From Paenibacillus sp. G2S3 (GTDB lineage: Bacteria > Bacillota > Bacilli > Paenibacillales > Paenibacillaceae): a DNA stretch of 64,000 bases. Location of the stretch: assembly GCF_030123105.1 (NCBI RefSeq), contig NZ_CP126095.1, positions 1,364,001 through 1,428,000 of the forward strand. Direction: 5' to 3'. Shown in pieces: positions 27,107-34,771 of the stretch; position 1 is the first letter of the stretch; each line of letters begins with the position of its first letter. Under the pieces are notes generated by a model. That model did no database searches, was not told where the DNA came from, and worked only from the letters and a program-made list of their open reading frames with translations. The position numbers and the translations under genes were made by a program.

Positions 27107-27297
27107 GCATTCGTTGTATTTCGTACAACAGAATGCGATTGTCAGGCGTAGGAATTTGATTCTATAGCACTTTGTACATTAGAAATTTGGAAAATGATGC
27201 GAATTAGGTTTTTTCCTGACATTCTATTGCAAGAAATACAGCAGAATGGCTTTTGCGAGTGTATCTAGCTGAATCTGTTGTATAAAGTGCAATAGAT
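27107..27297. repeat. Inverted repeats in the cobD-cbiZ gap
   Basis: GCATTCGTTGTA (27107-27118) folds back on TACAAC-A-GAATGC (27124-27136). A longer pair of diverged arms, TCTATAGCACTTTGTACA at 27161 and its near-complement at 27271-27297, flanks a further imperfect ATTCT/AGAAT unit. Confidence 0.55.
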
Positions 27298-27319
27298 AGG
27301 TGAGGGACGGATTTTACGG

Positions 27320-27440
27320 AAGATATTGGAGTATGTGTTGGAGTAGAAATCGAGTATCTGTGGAGCGGATATTGAGTATGTGTTCAGAGCTGAAATTAGG
27401 GGCATGTGTTGGAGTAGATTTTAGAGCAGATAGTCATTTG
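27320..27440 (+). repeat. Short degenerate repeats before cbiZ
   Basis: GAGTATGTGTTGGAGTAGA-type units recur about four times at 20-30 base spacing. An open frame across them is a by-product of the repeat and has no ribosome binding site. Confidence 0.4.
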
Positions 27441-27515
27441 CTTAAATATAGAATTAGGCAGTTTTTAAGTGAGGCGGCTTGGGAAAGAAAGAGCGACAGC
27501 CAGCTGGTTGGATGA

Positions 27516-28298
27516 ATGGATAAAAGTAATGAGCTGTGGAAGGAGCAGGATCGAGATATGGTGCAAGTGAAGATTCCATTTAACCTAGCAGGAGGTGTTA
27601 AAGAGTACCATTCGGCTATCTGGCCAGGGCTTACTTTACAGTGGAAGGGAAACCATCTGCTACTAGAGCTGCCTGCTGAAGCAGATGGTTTATCGAGTGC
27701 GTTCTATGGTGGAGGAATGAATCGGCTAGAGCGGGCTGTTAATTTATATGTTGACCGTAATTATGAATGTAGTGATCCTGTTCAGGATATGGAGAATAAG
27801 CTCCGCGAGTGGGGTTATTCATTATCTGGCTGTGCCGGTCTGATGACGGCAGTACCGCTAGAGCATGCAGCGGTAGCTGAGGAAGACACAGGCTCAGCGG
27901 GTATTTTTGTCTGCGTTACTGCCGCCGCAGGAAATGCTGCGCGCGCGGGTGTGGAACGCAATGTGCTGGCTGTTTATCGACCGGGTACGATTAACATAAT
28001 GTTAGGTATTGATGGCTGCCTGACACCGGCGGCCATGGTCAATGTTGTGCAGACAGCTGTCGAAGCCAAAGCTGCTGCTCTGGCCGATCTCGGGATTACT
28101 GATCCCGAGAATGGGCTGATCGCAACCGGAACAACAACGGATGCCATCGTGCTCGCTGTGAGCCAAAGCGGGCGATACAGCGCAGAGCATGTCTATGCCG
28201 GAACCGCTACCGACCTTGGTGGCGCAATCGGACGTCTTGTATACAGCGCAGTGACGGGCAGCTTGCTGTCGGTGCAGACAAGGAAGGACAGCGAATGA
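27516..28298 (+). CDS. cbiZ: Adenosylcobinamide amidohydrolase CbiZ
   Basis: This 260-residue protein belongs to the CbiZ family, which cleaves the aminopropanol side chain from adenosylcobinamide to give adenosylcobyric acid so that salvaged precursors can be rebuilt. Conserved blocks are visible: CAGLMTAV, CVTAAAGNAARAG, PGTINIMLGIDGCLTPAAMVNVVQTAVEAKAAAL and LIATGTTTDAIVLAV. An in-frame ATG at 27558 with AGGAGCAGGA upstream may be the real start, because the site ahead of 27516 is weak. It sits next to cbiB, which re-attaches the linker, consistent with remodelling. Confidence 0.88.
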   Translation: MDKSNELWKEQDRDMVQVKIPFNLAGGVKEYHSAIWPGLTLQWKGNHLLLELPAEADGLSSAFYGGGMNRLERAVNLYVDRNYECSDPVQDMENKLREWGYSLSGCAGLMTAVPLEHAAVAEEDTGSAGIFVCVTAAAGNAARAGVERNVLAVYRPGTINIMLGIDGCLTPAAMVNVVQTAVEAKAAALADLGITDPENGLIATGTTTDAIVLAVSQSGRYSAEHVYAGTATDLGGAIGRLVYSAVTGSLLSVQTRKDSE

Positions 28299-28344
28299 AA
28301 ATGGATAGCTGGAAATGCTGGAGATTGTTCAGAGGTGATCGCCT

Positions 28345-29304
28345 GTGACAATCACTTTGGTACTGCTTGCGGCTTATGTGATTGACCGGATCGTAGGGGA
28401 TCCGCGTAGCTTGCCCCATCCCGTAATCGGTATGGGCAAAGCAATCACGGCTCTGGAGCGGGTGATTCGCCTTATATGGTCCAGCCCGCAAAGCCTGCGG
28501 AGAGCGGGAGTATTGCTTCCGCTGTGTGTGGCGGGCGGTGCTTGGGCACTGACAGCCATCCTATTATGGCTGCTGTCGTTTATCTCACCTTGGCTCGTCT
28601 GGTTAGCCGAGGCTTGGTTGATTTCGACGACGATTGCCTCTAAGGGACTGAAGGATGCAGGGATGGCGGTGTACGTGGAACTCCGTAAAGGCGATATTCC
28701 TGCTGCTCGCAAGGCACTGGGAATGATCGTGGGGCGTGATACGACTTCGCTAGATTCCCCGGAAATTGTGCGTGGCACGGTAGAGACTGTAGCAGAGAAT
28801 ATCGTCGATGCGATTATTTCTCCATTGTTCTATGCGCTAATCGGTGGCGCGCCGCTTGCTATGGCTTATCGAGCAGTAAACACACTCGATTCCATGGTGG
28901 GATATAAGAATGATAAATACCAAGATCTCGGCTGGGCATCCGCTCGGCTCGATGATGTCGCCAACTTCATTCCAGCACGGATTACGGCATTGCTCTTGGC
29001 ACTGTGTGCATGGCTGCTTCGTCTGGATTGGCGCAGCTGTCTGCAAATGGTGAAGCGGGACGCGCGCCTCCATCCAAGCCCTAACAGCGGTTATCCGGAA
29101 TCCGCTGTTGCAGGCGCACTTGGTATCCGTCTCGGAGGAGAGAATGTATATCACGGTGTCGCTTCTTTCCGAGCCTATATGGGAGATCCGTTACGACCGA
29201 TGGTGCCGGACGATATTATTCAGACCTCACGGATGATGATGCTCTGCTCTTCAATATTCGTTGCTATCTGCGCAGCCCTAGCGTGGATATGGATTGGAGG
29301 CTGA
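28345..29304 (+). CDS. cbiB: Adenosylcobinamide-phosphate synthase CbiB
   Basis: This 319-residue membrane protein joins aminopropanol phosphate to adenosylcobyric acid. Family blocks are clear: DRIVGDPRSLPHPVIGMGKAI at the N-terminus, GRDTTSLDSPEIVRGTVETVAENIVDAIISPLFYALIGGAP, MVGYKNDKYQDLGWASARLDDVANFIPAR, and HPSPNSGYPESAVAGALGIRLGGENVYHG. It uses a GTG start with an AGAGGTGA site. Its stop overlaps the ATG of the phosphatase gene. Confidence 0.95.
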   Translation: MTITLVLLAAYVIDRIVGDPRSLPHPVIGMGKAITALERVIRLIWSSPQSLRRAGVLLPLCVAGGAWALTAILLWLLSFISPWLVWLAEAWLISTTIASKGLKDAGMAVYVELRKGDIPAARKALGMIVGRDTTSLDSPEIVRGTVETVAENIVDAIISPLFYALIGGAPLAMAYRAVNTLDSMVGYKNDKYQDLGWASARLDDVANFIPARITALLLALCAWLLRLDWRSCLQMVKRDARLHPSPNSGYPESAVAGALGIRLGGENVYHGVASFRAYMGDPLRPMVPDDIIQTSRMMMLCSSIFVAICAALAWIWIGG

Positions 29305-29996
29305 TGCTAGACATGGCGTTTCCTTGTATAGAGCTAGAATTAGTACTTATTCGCCACGGGCAAACTCAGTGGAATGCTGAGCATCGTTACTCAGGACATA
29401 CGGATCTCCCATTGCTTACTGATGCAGTAGAGCAGCTATCTCAGCTTAAGCAGCAGCTTGATTGGCTGACTGAACGGCGGTCTGAATTATCAAATGGTTT
29501 CTGGCGAGTGTTTTGCAGCGATTTGCTTAGATGTCGAGAGACCTTAGCTTACATTTCACCTTCGCTAGAGAAGGTAACTGTTTACGATCAGCGTCTGCGT
29601 GAAATGAATTTTGGGTCCTTTGAAGGCTGTACGTATGAAGAGTTGAAGGATAACTCACTCTATAGAAGCTGGATTGATAATCCTTCCACGGTTACACCAC
29701 CAGATGGAGAAACGTGGACACAGTTCAATGGACGTCTATGTAGCTTCCTATTAGATTTGGGACGAGCGGCTGAGGATACATTTGTGCAGGCTGCAACTAG
29801 GGAGAACAAGGATGAGATAATAACAAACAGGGTATTGGTAGTGACGCATGGTGGTGTAATCCGGAATATCCTTGCACAAGTAGTTCCAGAGGTCACATTC
29901 TACAGCGCAGTTGCACCTACTCCGGGAACAGCAATGGTACTCAAATTATTTTGGCAGAACGGGCAATGGTCGGCAGATATTTCGATAGATCGATGA
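29304..29996 (+). CDS. cobC: Histidine phosphatase, probable alpha-ribazole-5'-phosphate phosphatase CobC
   Basis: The 230-residue protein has the phosphoglycerate-mutase fold: RHG motif LVLIRHGQTQWN, catalytic acid region LREMNFGSFEG and second histidine VVTHGGVIRNIL. In this operon it most likely dephosphorylates alpha-ribazole 5'-phosphate, or cobalamin 5'-phosphate at the final step. That assignment rests on context because the fold is broad. The start is uncertain: ATG 29304 overlaps the cbiB stop, while ATG 29313 has better spacing to GGAGG. Confidence 0.8.
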   Translation: MLDMAFPCIELELVLIRHGQTQWNAEHRYSGHTDLPLLTDAVEQLSQLKQQLDWLTERRSELSNGFWRVFCSDLLRCRETLAYISPSLEKVTVYDQRLREMNFGSFEGCTYEELKDNSLYRSWIDNPSTVTPPDGETWTQFNGRLCSFLLDLGRAAEDTFVQAATRENKDEIITNRVLVVTHGGVIRNILAQVVPEVTFYSAVAPTPGTAMVLKLFWQNGQWSADISIDR

Positions 29997-30008
29997 GTAA
30001 ATCAAATG

Positions 30009-30055
30009 AAAAAAAGGGTTCTATATATTAGGCATGCCTAATGTATAGAACCCTT
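30009..30055 (-). terminator. Bidirectional terminator between cobC and catA
   Basis: A long stem with one mismatch has AAGGGTTCTATA at the base and a perfect ATTAGGC/GCCTAAT apex. On the minus strand it runs into seven T residues. Confidence 0.85.
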
Positions 30056-30097
30056 ATGTTTAACTATCGTTCTCGTTCAGCGGAGTATTGTAGCTAA

Positions 30098-30757
30098 TTA
30101 CTTGGCGGGCAACCATTCCTTACACGTGTCTGCACGTGATTGCAGTTCATTATACAGCAAGCTGGCGTGGTAGCCGTCGCAAACGGCATGATGGAATTGT
30201 CCTGATAATGGCAACAGTATTTTTTCGTCATGTTGAAAATATTTCCCCATAGTAAATATGGGTAGTAAATAGTTTCCCTCGTTATACACGTTCAGGTTAA
30301 AGGATGTGAAGCTGACCCACGGAATGCTAGAAATAGGGAGGGTGTTAGGTGGTTCGTTTGCTTTAGCGAATAATTGTTTAACATTTCCGTACATTTTCAT
30401 ATCATCCAGATAACGGCTGTAGAAAACATTAAATTCTTCACCGTATAAAGTCCAAATGCTTGAAAAAGTTTTATCATCATCATGGAAAATTGTAAAACTA
30501 GGCGACAAGCTATCCCAATAACCTAATCTGCCTTCGGAATCAAAACATGTGCGATATTCACTGTGGCGGTTTACAACCGTAGTTATCATGTGGATTATTG
30601 CTGGGTACAGTTTAATTCTCATATTCCTAAGCTCTGACAGTAGAAGGGTAATGTCAATATTTATGGTCATGCTATAGGTGCATTTGACATTGTTTAAATA
30701 GTGTTCGAAATAGGGTTTTCTACTCCAGTTATCAATGACAATCGGGTTAAAAATCAT
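30098..30757 (-). CDS. catA: Chloramphenicol O-acetyltransferase, type A
   Basis: The 219-residue protein is a full-length type A CAT, which inactivates chloramphenicol by acetyl-CoA-dependent 3-O-acetylation. It begins FNPIVIDNWSRKPYFEHY, matching the family N-terminus, and carries the active-site block QFHHAVCDGYHAS with the catalytic histidine. SFTSFNLNV corresponds to the conserved mid-region. The ATG has a perfect AGGAGG, but that site is buried in a hairpin whose other arm is the end of a nine-codon leader (30795-30824). This predicts drug-inducible translation as for cat-86. Confidence 0.93.
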   Translation of the reverse strand: MIFNPIVIDNWSRKPYFEHYLNNVKCTYSMTINIDITLLLSELRNMRIKLYPAIIHMITTVVNRHSEYRTCFDSEGRLGYWDSLSPSFTIFHDDDKTFSSIWTLYGEEFNVFYSRYLDDMKMYGNVKQLFAKANEPPNTLPISSIPWVSFTSFNLNVYNEGNYLLPIFTMGKYFQHDEKILLPLSGQFHHAVCDGYHASLLYNELQSRADTCKEWLPAK

Positions 30758-30765
30758 TTATAATG

Positions 30766-30803
30766 ACCTCCTAAAAATTATTTCATTTTTAATTTTAGGA
30801 GGT
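30766..30803 (-). promoter_or_regulatory. Translational-attenuator hairpin sequestering the catA ribosome binding site
   Basis: ACCTCCTAAAAATTA and TAATTTTAGGAGGT pair over 14 bases with one bulged base. On the minus strand the 3' arm contains AGGAGG of catA and the 5' arm contains the last leader codons and stop. A TATAAT (30878-30883) lies further upstream as a possible -10. Confidence 0.88.
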
Positions 30804-30824
30804 TTGCTGGACTGATTTCACCAT
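30795..30824 (-). CDS. catA leader peptide (9 residues)
   Basis: ATG GTG AAA TCA ... ACC TCC TAA encodes MVKSVQQTS. It begins MVK like the MVKTD stall peptide of cat-86 and has nine codons like other cat leaders. The final codons lie in the sequestering stem, so a ribosome stalled near codon 6 would open it. GGGATGAGG precedes the start. Confidence 0.82.
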   Translation of the reverse strand: MVKSVQQTS

Positions 30825-30936
30825 ATCCTCATCCCAATCTCTCGAGAAATTATTTTGTAACGATGAGTTACCCTTACATTATATATATCTTAAACGATAT
30901 TTTCGATGTTTAAACGTAAAAGGGAGAGGCTTTATT

Positions 30937-31032
30937 TTGCTGAGTGAAAAGCATGTTATCGTCGATTTCAGCTCTTGGCTGCGTCAAAGACGGATCGATT
31001 ATAAGCAATTAATTGAAGAACATCGCTCGTAG
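30937..31032 (+). CDS. Small ORF, 31 residues, unknown function
   Basis: The frame starts at TTG, seven bases after a strong AGGGAGAGG, and encodes a charged peptide containing FSSWLRQRRIDYKQLIEEH that could form an amphipathic helix. A perfect 12-base terminator begins at its stop codon, so the transcript appears to hold only this ORF. TTGTAA-N17-ATTATA (30855-30883) is a possible promoter. I do not recognise the family. It could be a small regulator or toxin-like peptide; another reading is a leader for the downstream regulator gene. Confidence 0.5.
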   Translation: MLSEKHVIVDFSSWLRQRRIDYKQLIEEHRS

Positions 31033-31075
31033 AACCACAGCCGGAGAAAAATCCCTTGGCTGTGGTTCTTTTTTT
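31031..31075 (+). terminator. Terminator after the 31-residue ORF
   Basis: AGAACCACAGCC and its exact complement (31058-31069) are followed by seven T residues. It lies 45 bases before the MocR-type gene. Confidence 0.9.
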
Positions 31076-31119
31076 AAGCGTCTGATTATGCCATGATAGC
31101 TATGGAGGCGACCAAAGAG

Positions 31120-32571
31120 ATGTTTAAGGATTTTAAGCTCATAGCCGGACGGCCGGTGTATATACAAATTAAAGACTATATGAAGCACTTAATCATAAAA
31201 GGCGGTCTGCAAGGGAATCAAAAGCTGCCCTCCACAAGAGAGCTCAGCACACTGCTTAAGGTTAGCCGTAACTCAGTAATCTCTGCTTATGCAGAGCTTG
31301 AGGATGATGGATTTGCGTATGCCGTGCAGGGTCAGGGAAGTTATGTGGCACCTACACCTCCCGGCAGTGAAACGATTGTATCCTGGACGATGGACTGGAA
31401 GACGCGTATCAATGATCATGCGCGGCTGGCGGAGGATCTGGATATCATGAAGCGCGGCATACGAGCGGAGAAGGGGACGATCTCCTTCACGAGCATCGCG
31501 CCTGATGAGAGTCTTTTTGATCTAGATAATGTGAAACGCTCCTTTATGGATCGTATGTCGGTGGAAGGCAACGTCTTACTAAATTATGGATATGCCAAAG
31601 GGTATAAGCCTTTAATAGACTATTTGAAGCAGTACATGGAGCACAAAGGCGTTGAAATGAAAGGCAAGGATATATTGATCACCAATGGCTTTACAGAGGG
31701 ATTCGATATTGTATTGTCTGCACTTAGCAAAAAGAATGGTTCGGTCATCTGTGAGAATCCAACGCATCATACGGCGATCAAAAATCTGAAGCTGAATGGC
31801 TTTGAGATCACCGGGATTCCTATGGAGCGTGATGGGATTGATCTGGTTGAGCTGGAGAAGGCATTGCAGGAGCAAGCTTTTGACTGTGCCTACTTTGTCC
31901 CCTCTTATCATAATCCGACCGGCATTGTAATGTCTCCCGAGAAAAGACAGAGGCTAATGAAGCTGATGAACCGGTACCAAATACCAGTGATCGAGGATGG
32001 TTTTAACGAGGAGTTACGCTATTCGGGCTCACATGTGGCTCCACTTATCGCAGCAGCAGGGAGCGGCAACAGCGTGATCTATCTAGGTAGCTTCTCAAAG
32101 GTATTATTTCCGGGACTACGCGTAGGCTGGGTGCTGGCAGATCAGGAGCTGATCTATTCTCTCGAAAGCGTCAAGCGCGCACGTACCATTCATACCTCGA
32201 CGCTGGATCAATCCATTTTGTATCAGTACTTATTAGGTGGCCATTTAGAGAAGTATTTGAAAAAAGCCAGAGCGGAATATAAACGAAAATATGAATTAAC
32301 CCTGCAATGCTGTAAGGAGTTTATTCCTTATATGGCGTTATCAGGGGATGGCGGATTGCATCTTTTTGTAACCTTCGCGGAGGGCTTTAATACAAGGACG
32401 CTGCTGGCAGCCTGTCATGAACAAGGGGTTATTTTTACAGTAGGAGATATATTCTTCACAGACGGTAAAGGTCAAAATACGATACGGATCGGTTTCTCCA
32501 GAGTGACGGATGAGGATATACGCAAGGGGATCGAGATTATTGGCAGAACAGCACGACAACTAATGGGATAA
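31120..32571 (+). CDS. ddlR: MocR-type regulator, probable DdlR
   Basis: The 483-residue protein has an N-terminal GntR winged helix (PVYIQIKDYMKHLI; KLPSTRELSTLLKVSRNSVISAYAELEDDGFAYAVQGQGSYV) fused to a class I aminotransferase-like domain with the PLP lysine in YLGSFSKVLFPGLRVGW. MocR proteins sense amino acids or amines via PLP. A D-alanine-D-alanine ligase gene lies 13 bases downstream, the arrangement of DdlR-ddl known in Brevibacillus brevis, so I infer control of ddl in response to D-alanine. ATG 31120 is chosen for GGAGG 11 bases upstream; ATG 31093 lacks a site. Confidence 0.85.
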   Translation: MFKDFKLIAGRPVYIQIKDYMKHLIIKGGLQGNQKLPSTRELSTLLKVSRNSVISAYAELEDDGFAYAVQGQGSYVAPTPPGSETIVSWTMDWKTRINDHARLAEDLDIMKRGIRAEKGTISFTSIAPDESLFDLDNVKRSFMDRMSVEGNVLLNYGYAKGYKPLIDYLKQYMEHKGVEMKGKDILITNGFTEGFDIVLSALSKKNGSVICENPTHHTAIKNLKLNGFEITGIPMERDGIDLVELEKALQEQAFDCAYFVPSYHNPTGIVMSPEKRQRLMKLMNRYQIPVIEDGFNEELRYSGSHVAPLIAAAGSGNSVIYLGSFSKVLFPGLRVGWVLADQELIYSLESVKRARTIHTSTLDQSILYQYLLGGHLEKYLKKARAEYKRKYELTLQCCKEFIPYMALSGDGGLHLFVTFAEGFNTRTLLAACHEQGVIFTVGDIFFTDGKGQNTIRIGFSRVTDEDIRKGIEIIGRTARQLMG

Positions 32572-32584
32572 AGAGGTGCTTGAG

Positions 32585-33523
32585 ATGAAGATGAAGGTAG
32601 GCGTAATTATGGGCGGGGTGTCCTCAGAGTATGAGGTATCCATGAATAGCGGTAGAGAGATTTTAAAGAATCTAGATCCCAATAAATATGAGGTTACTCC
32701 AATAGTGATCACCAAGCGTGAAGAGCTTATTGAGCAGGCAAAAGGAATCGATATCGCGCTGCTTGCGCTCCACGGAGCTTACGGAGAGGACGGTACGGTT
32801 CAGGGGACGCTGGAGACGATGGGGATTCCTTATACGGGTAGTGGCGTTTTGTCTAGCAGCATTTGTATGGATAAAGATCTTTCCAAAAAGCTTATGCGCT
32901 GCTCAGGCGTCAATACGGCGGATTGGCTGTGCTGGGATAGTATGAAGGATTATTCTCAAGAAGCCGTAGAGCGGATTGGATATCCTGTTATGGTGAAGCC
33001 ATGTTCAGGCGGTTCGAGTATCGGTATGGAAAAGGTGAGCAGTAGCGAGGAGCTGTTGAGCGCAGTACAGAAGGCTTTTGCTTGTGATCAGTCGATTCTG
33101 ATCGAGAGCTACATTCAAGGCCAGGAAATTACTTGCTCTATTCTAAATGGAGAGATGCTGCCCGTTTTGGGAATCACCTCGGCGCATGCGGAGTGGTTCG
33201 ATTACAGTGCGAAATACGAAGATGGCGGGGCAGACGAACGGGTCATTGATCTACCAGCTGAGGTGTATGAGCGAGTACGTGATGCAGCCTTAACTTGCTA
33301 CAAAGCACTAAAATGCAGCGTGTACGCAAGGGTGGATATGCTCATTAAGGATGGTATTCCATATATGCTGGAGGTGAACACATTACCGGGCATGACGAAG
33401 GCGAGTCTTTTACCAAAAAGCGCGCAAGCGGCAGGTTACACCTTCAGCGGACTGCTGGACGAGATCATTTCCCTTTCCCTAACAGAAAAGAGTCCGAAAG
33501 AAGAGGTGCTCAGCCATGCATAA
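32585..33523 (+). CDS. ddl: D-alanine-D-alanine ligase
   Basis: The 312-residue ATP-grasp enzyme makes the D-Ala-D-Ala dipeptide for peptidoglycan precursors. Signatures include GGVSSEYEVSMNSG at the N-terminus, LHGAYGEDGTVQGTLE, VKPCSGGSSIGMEKV for ATP, and the metal and active-site segment YMLEVNTLPGMTKASLLPKSA. It is the shorter form; Paenibacillus probably has another ddl elsewhere (inference). The C-terminus adds about 15 polar residues. The start has AGAGG eight bases upstream, and the stop overlaps the aminotransferase start. Confidence 0.92.
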   Translation: MKMKVGVIMGGVSSEYEVSMNSGREILKNLDPNKYEVTPIVITKREELIEQAKGIDIALLALHGAYGEDGTVQGTLETMGIPYTGSGVLSSSICMDKDLSKKLMRCSGVNTADWLCWDSMKDYSQEAVERIGYPVMVKPCSGGSSIGMEKVSSSEELLSAVQKAFACDQSILIESYIQGQEITCSILNGEMLPVLGITSAHAEWFDYSAKYEDGGADERVIDLPAEVYERVRDAALTCYKALKCSVYARVDMLIKDGIPYMLEVNTLPGMTKASLLPKSAQAAGYTFSGLLDEIISLSLTEKSPKEEVLSHA

Positions 33524-34679
33524 TGAATGGATTACTCCGCGTGTACGGGAGATTGCTCCCTCGGGGATTCGGGCTTTTTTTGACCTAAGTACAGGGAATC
33601 AGGATATTATATCGCTTGGTGTAGGCGAGCCTGATTTCGTTACACCGGAGCATGTAAGAGCTGCCTGTATTCGTGCTTTGAATAATGGGGAGACGATGTA
33701 TACACCAAATTCCGGCTTGTTGGAGCTTAGAGAAGAGATCGCCTCTTATCTGCACACAAGCTTCAATCTCCGCTATGAGCCAACTAACGAGATTATGGTT
33801 ACAGTGGGGAGCAGTGAAGCCGTGGATTTGGCTCTGCGGGCCTTTATTACACCCGGGGATGAGATTATCGTCCCTTCTCCGAGCTATATTGCATATTCGC
33901 CGATTACTCATTTGAACGGTGGGGTTACGGTAGAAGTTGAATCTTCAGCTGAGCAGGGTTTTAAGCTTACTGCTGAAGCGTTGCGGCAGGTGATTACTCC
34001 GCGTTCCAAGATTCTTATGGTTAATTTTCCGACTAATCCTACAGGAGCAGTAATGACTTATGAGGATTGGCTTCCGATTGCACAAATTGTAAAAGACAAT
34101 AACTTACTTGTCATTTCAGATGAAATTTATGCCGAGCTTACTTATGATAGTCAGCATGTCAGCATTGCTTCTCTTCCAGGTATGATGGAGCGAACCATTG
34201 TTATCAGCGGCTTCTCCAAAGCTTTTGCGATGACTGGCTGGAGAGTAGGTTATGCTTGTGGTGATCAGGAATTAATTGCAGCGATGCTCAAAATCCATCA
34301 GTACACTGCGATGTGTGCTCCGATACTAGGTCAAATTGCTGCTATAGAATCACTGCGGAACGGTATGGAGCATAAGGAGCACATGAAACAATGCTTTGAT
34401 GAGCGAAGAAAGCTGCTGGTTAGTGGATTTCGATCCATCGGATTGCCTTGCCACGAACCGGAGGGTGCATTTTATGCCTTTCCATCCATCGCTAATACCG
34501 GATTGAAATCAGAGGACTTCGCTTTGCAGCTGCTTAAGGAGGTTGGTATAGCTGCGGTTCCGGGGCATGTATTTGGAGCGGGTGGAGAGGGCTTTATTCG
34601 CTGCTCTTATGCAGCATCCCTACAAAAATTGACGGAAGCGTTGGAGAGAATCGAAGGTTTTATGAAAGTGAAGTTGTAA
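33516..34679 (+). CDS. Class I PLP-dependent aminotransferase
   Basis: The 387-residue fold type I aminotransferase resembles the B. subtilis PatA/YugH group. It shows LGVGEPDFVTPEHV, YTPNSGLLELREEIA, VTVGSSEAVDLALRAF, NFPTNPTGAVMT, the PLP Asp in VISDEIYAELTY, Schiff-base lysine in ISGFSKAFAMTGWRVGY and the carboxylate arginine in GEGFIRCSYA. It overlaps ddl by eight bases and is cotranscribed with it and the MocR regulator. It may supply or drain an amino acid for the D-Ala-D-Ala step, but the substrate is not fixed by sequence. Confidence 0.9.
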   Translation: MHNEWITPRVREIAPSGIRAFFDLSTGNQDIISLGVGEPDFVTPEHVRAACIRALNNGETMYTPNSGLLELREEIASYLHTSFNLRYEPTNEIMVTVGSSEAVDLALRAFITPGDEIIVPSPSYIAYSPITHLNGGVTVEVESSAEQGFKLTAEALRQVITPRSKILMVNFPTNPTGAVMTYEDWLPIAQIVKDNNLLVISDEIYAELTYDSQHVSIASLPGMMERTIVISGFSKAFAMTGWRVGYACGDQELIAAMLKIHQYTAMCAPILGQIAAIESLRNGMEHKEHMKQCFDERRKLLVSGFRSIGLPCHEPEGAFYAFPSIANTGLKSEDFALQLLKEVGIAAVPGHVFGAGGEGFIRCSYAASLQKLTEALERIEGFMKVKL

Positions 34680-34687
34680 TTCAAGTG

Positions 34688-34716
34688 GCCCCCATCTATC
34701 ATAGATGGGGGCTTTT
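34688..34716 (+). terminator. Terminator of the ddlR-ddl operon
   Basis: GCCCCCATCTAT and its exact complement around a single-base loop centre, followed by TTTT. Confidence 0.88.
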
Positions 34717-34771
34717 CTATGTAGATAAGATAGAATAGGTTATACGGATTTATTTAATTGGAGGTTAAAAT

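Noticed and set aside
27300..27515. A 71-codon open frame before cbiZ
   Set aside because: It is composed of degenerate repeat units, with no ribosome binding site and no protein family resemblance.
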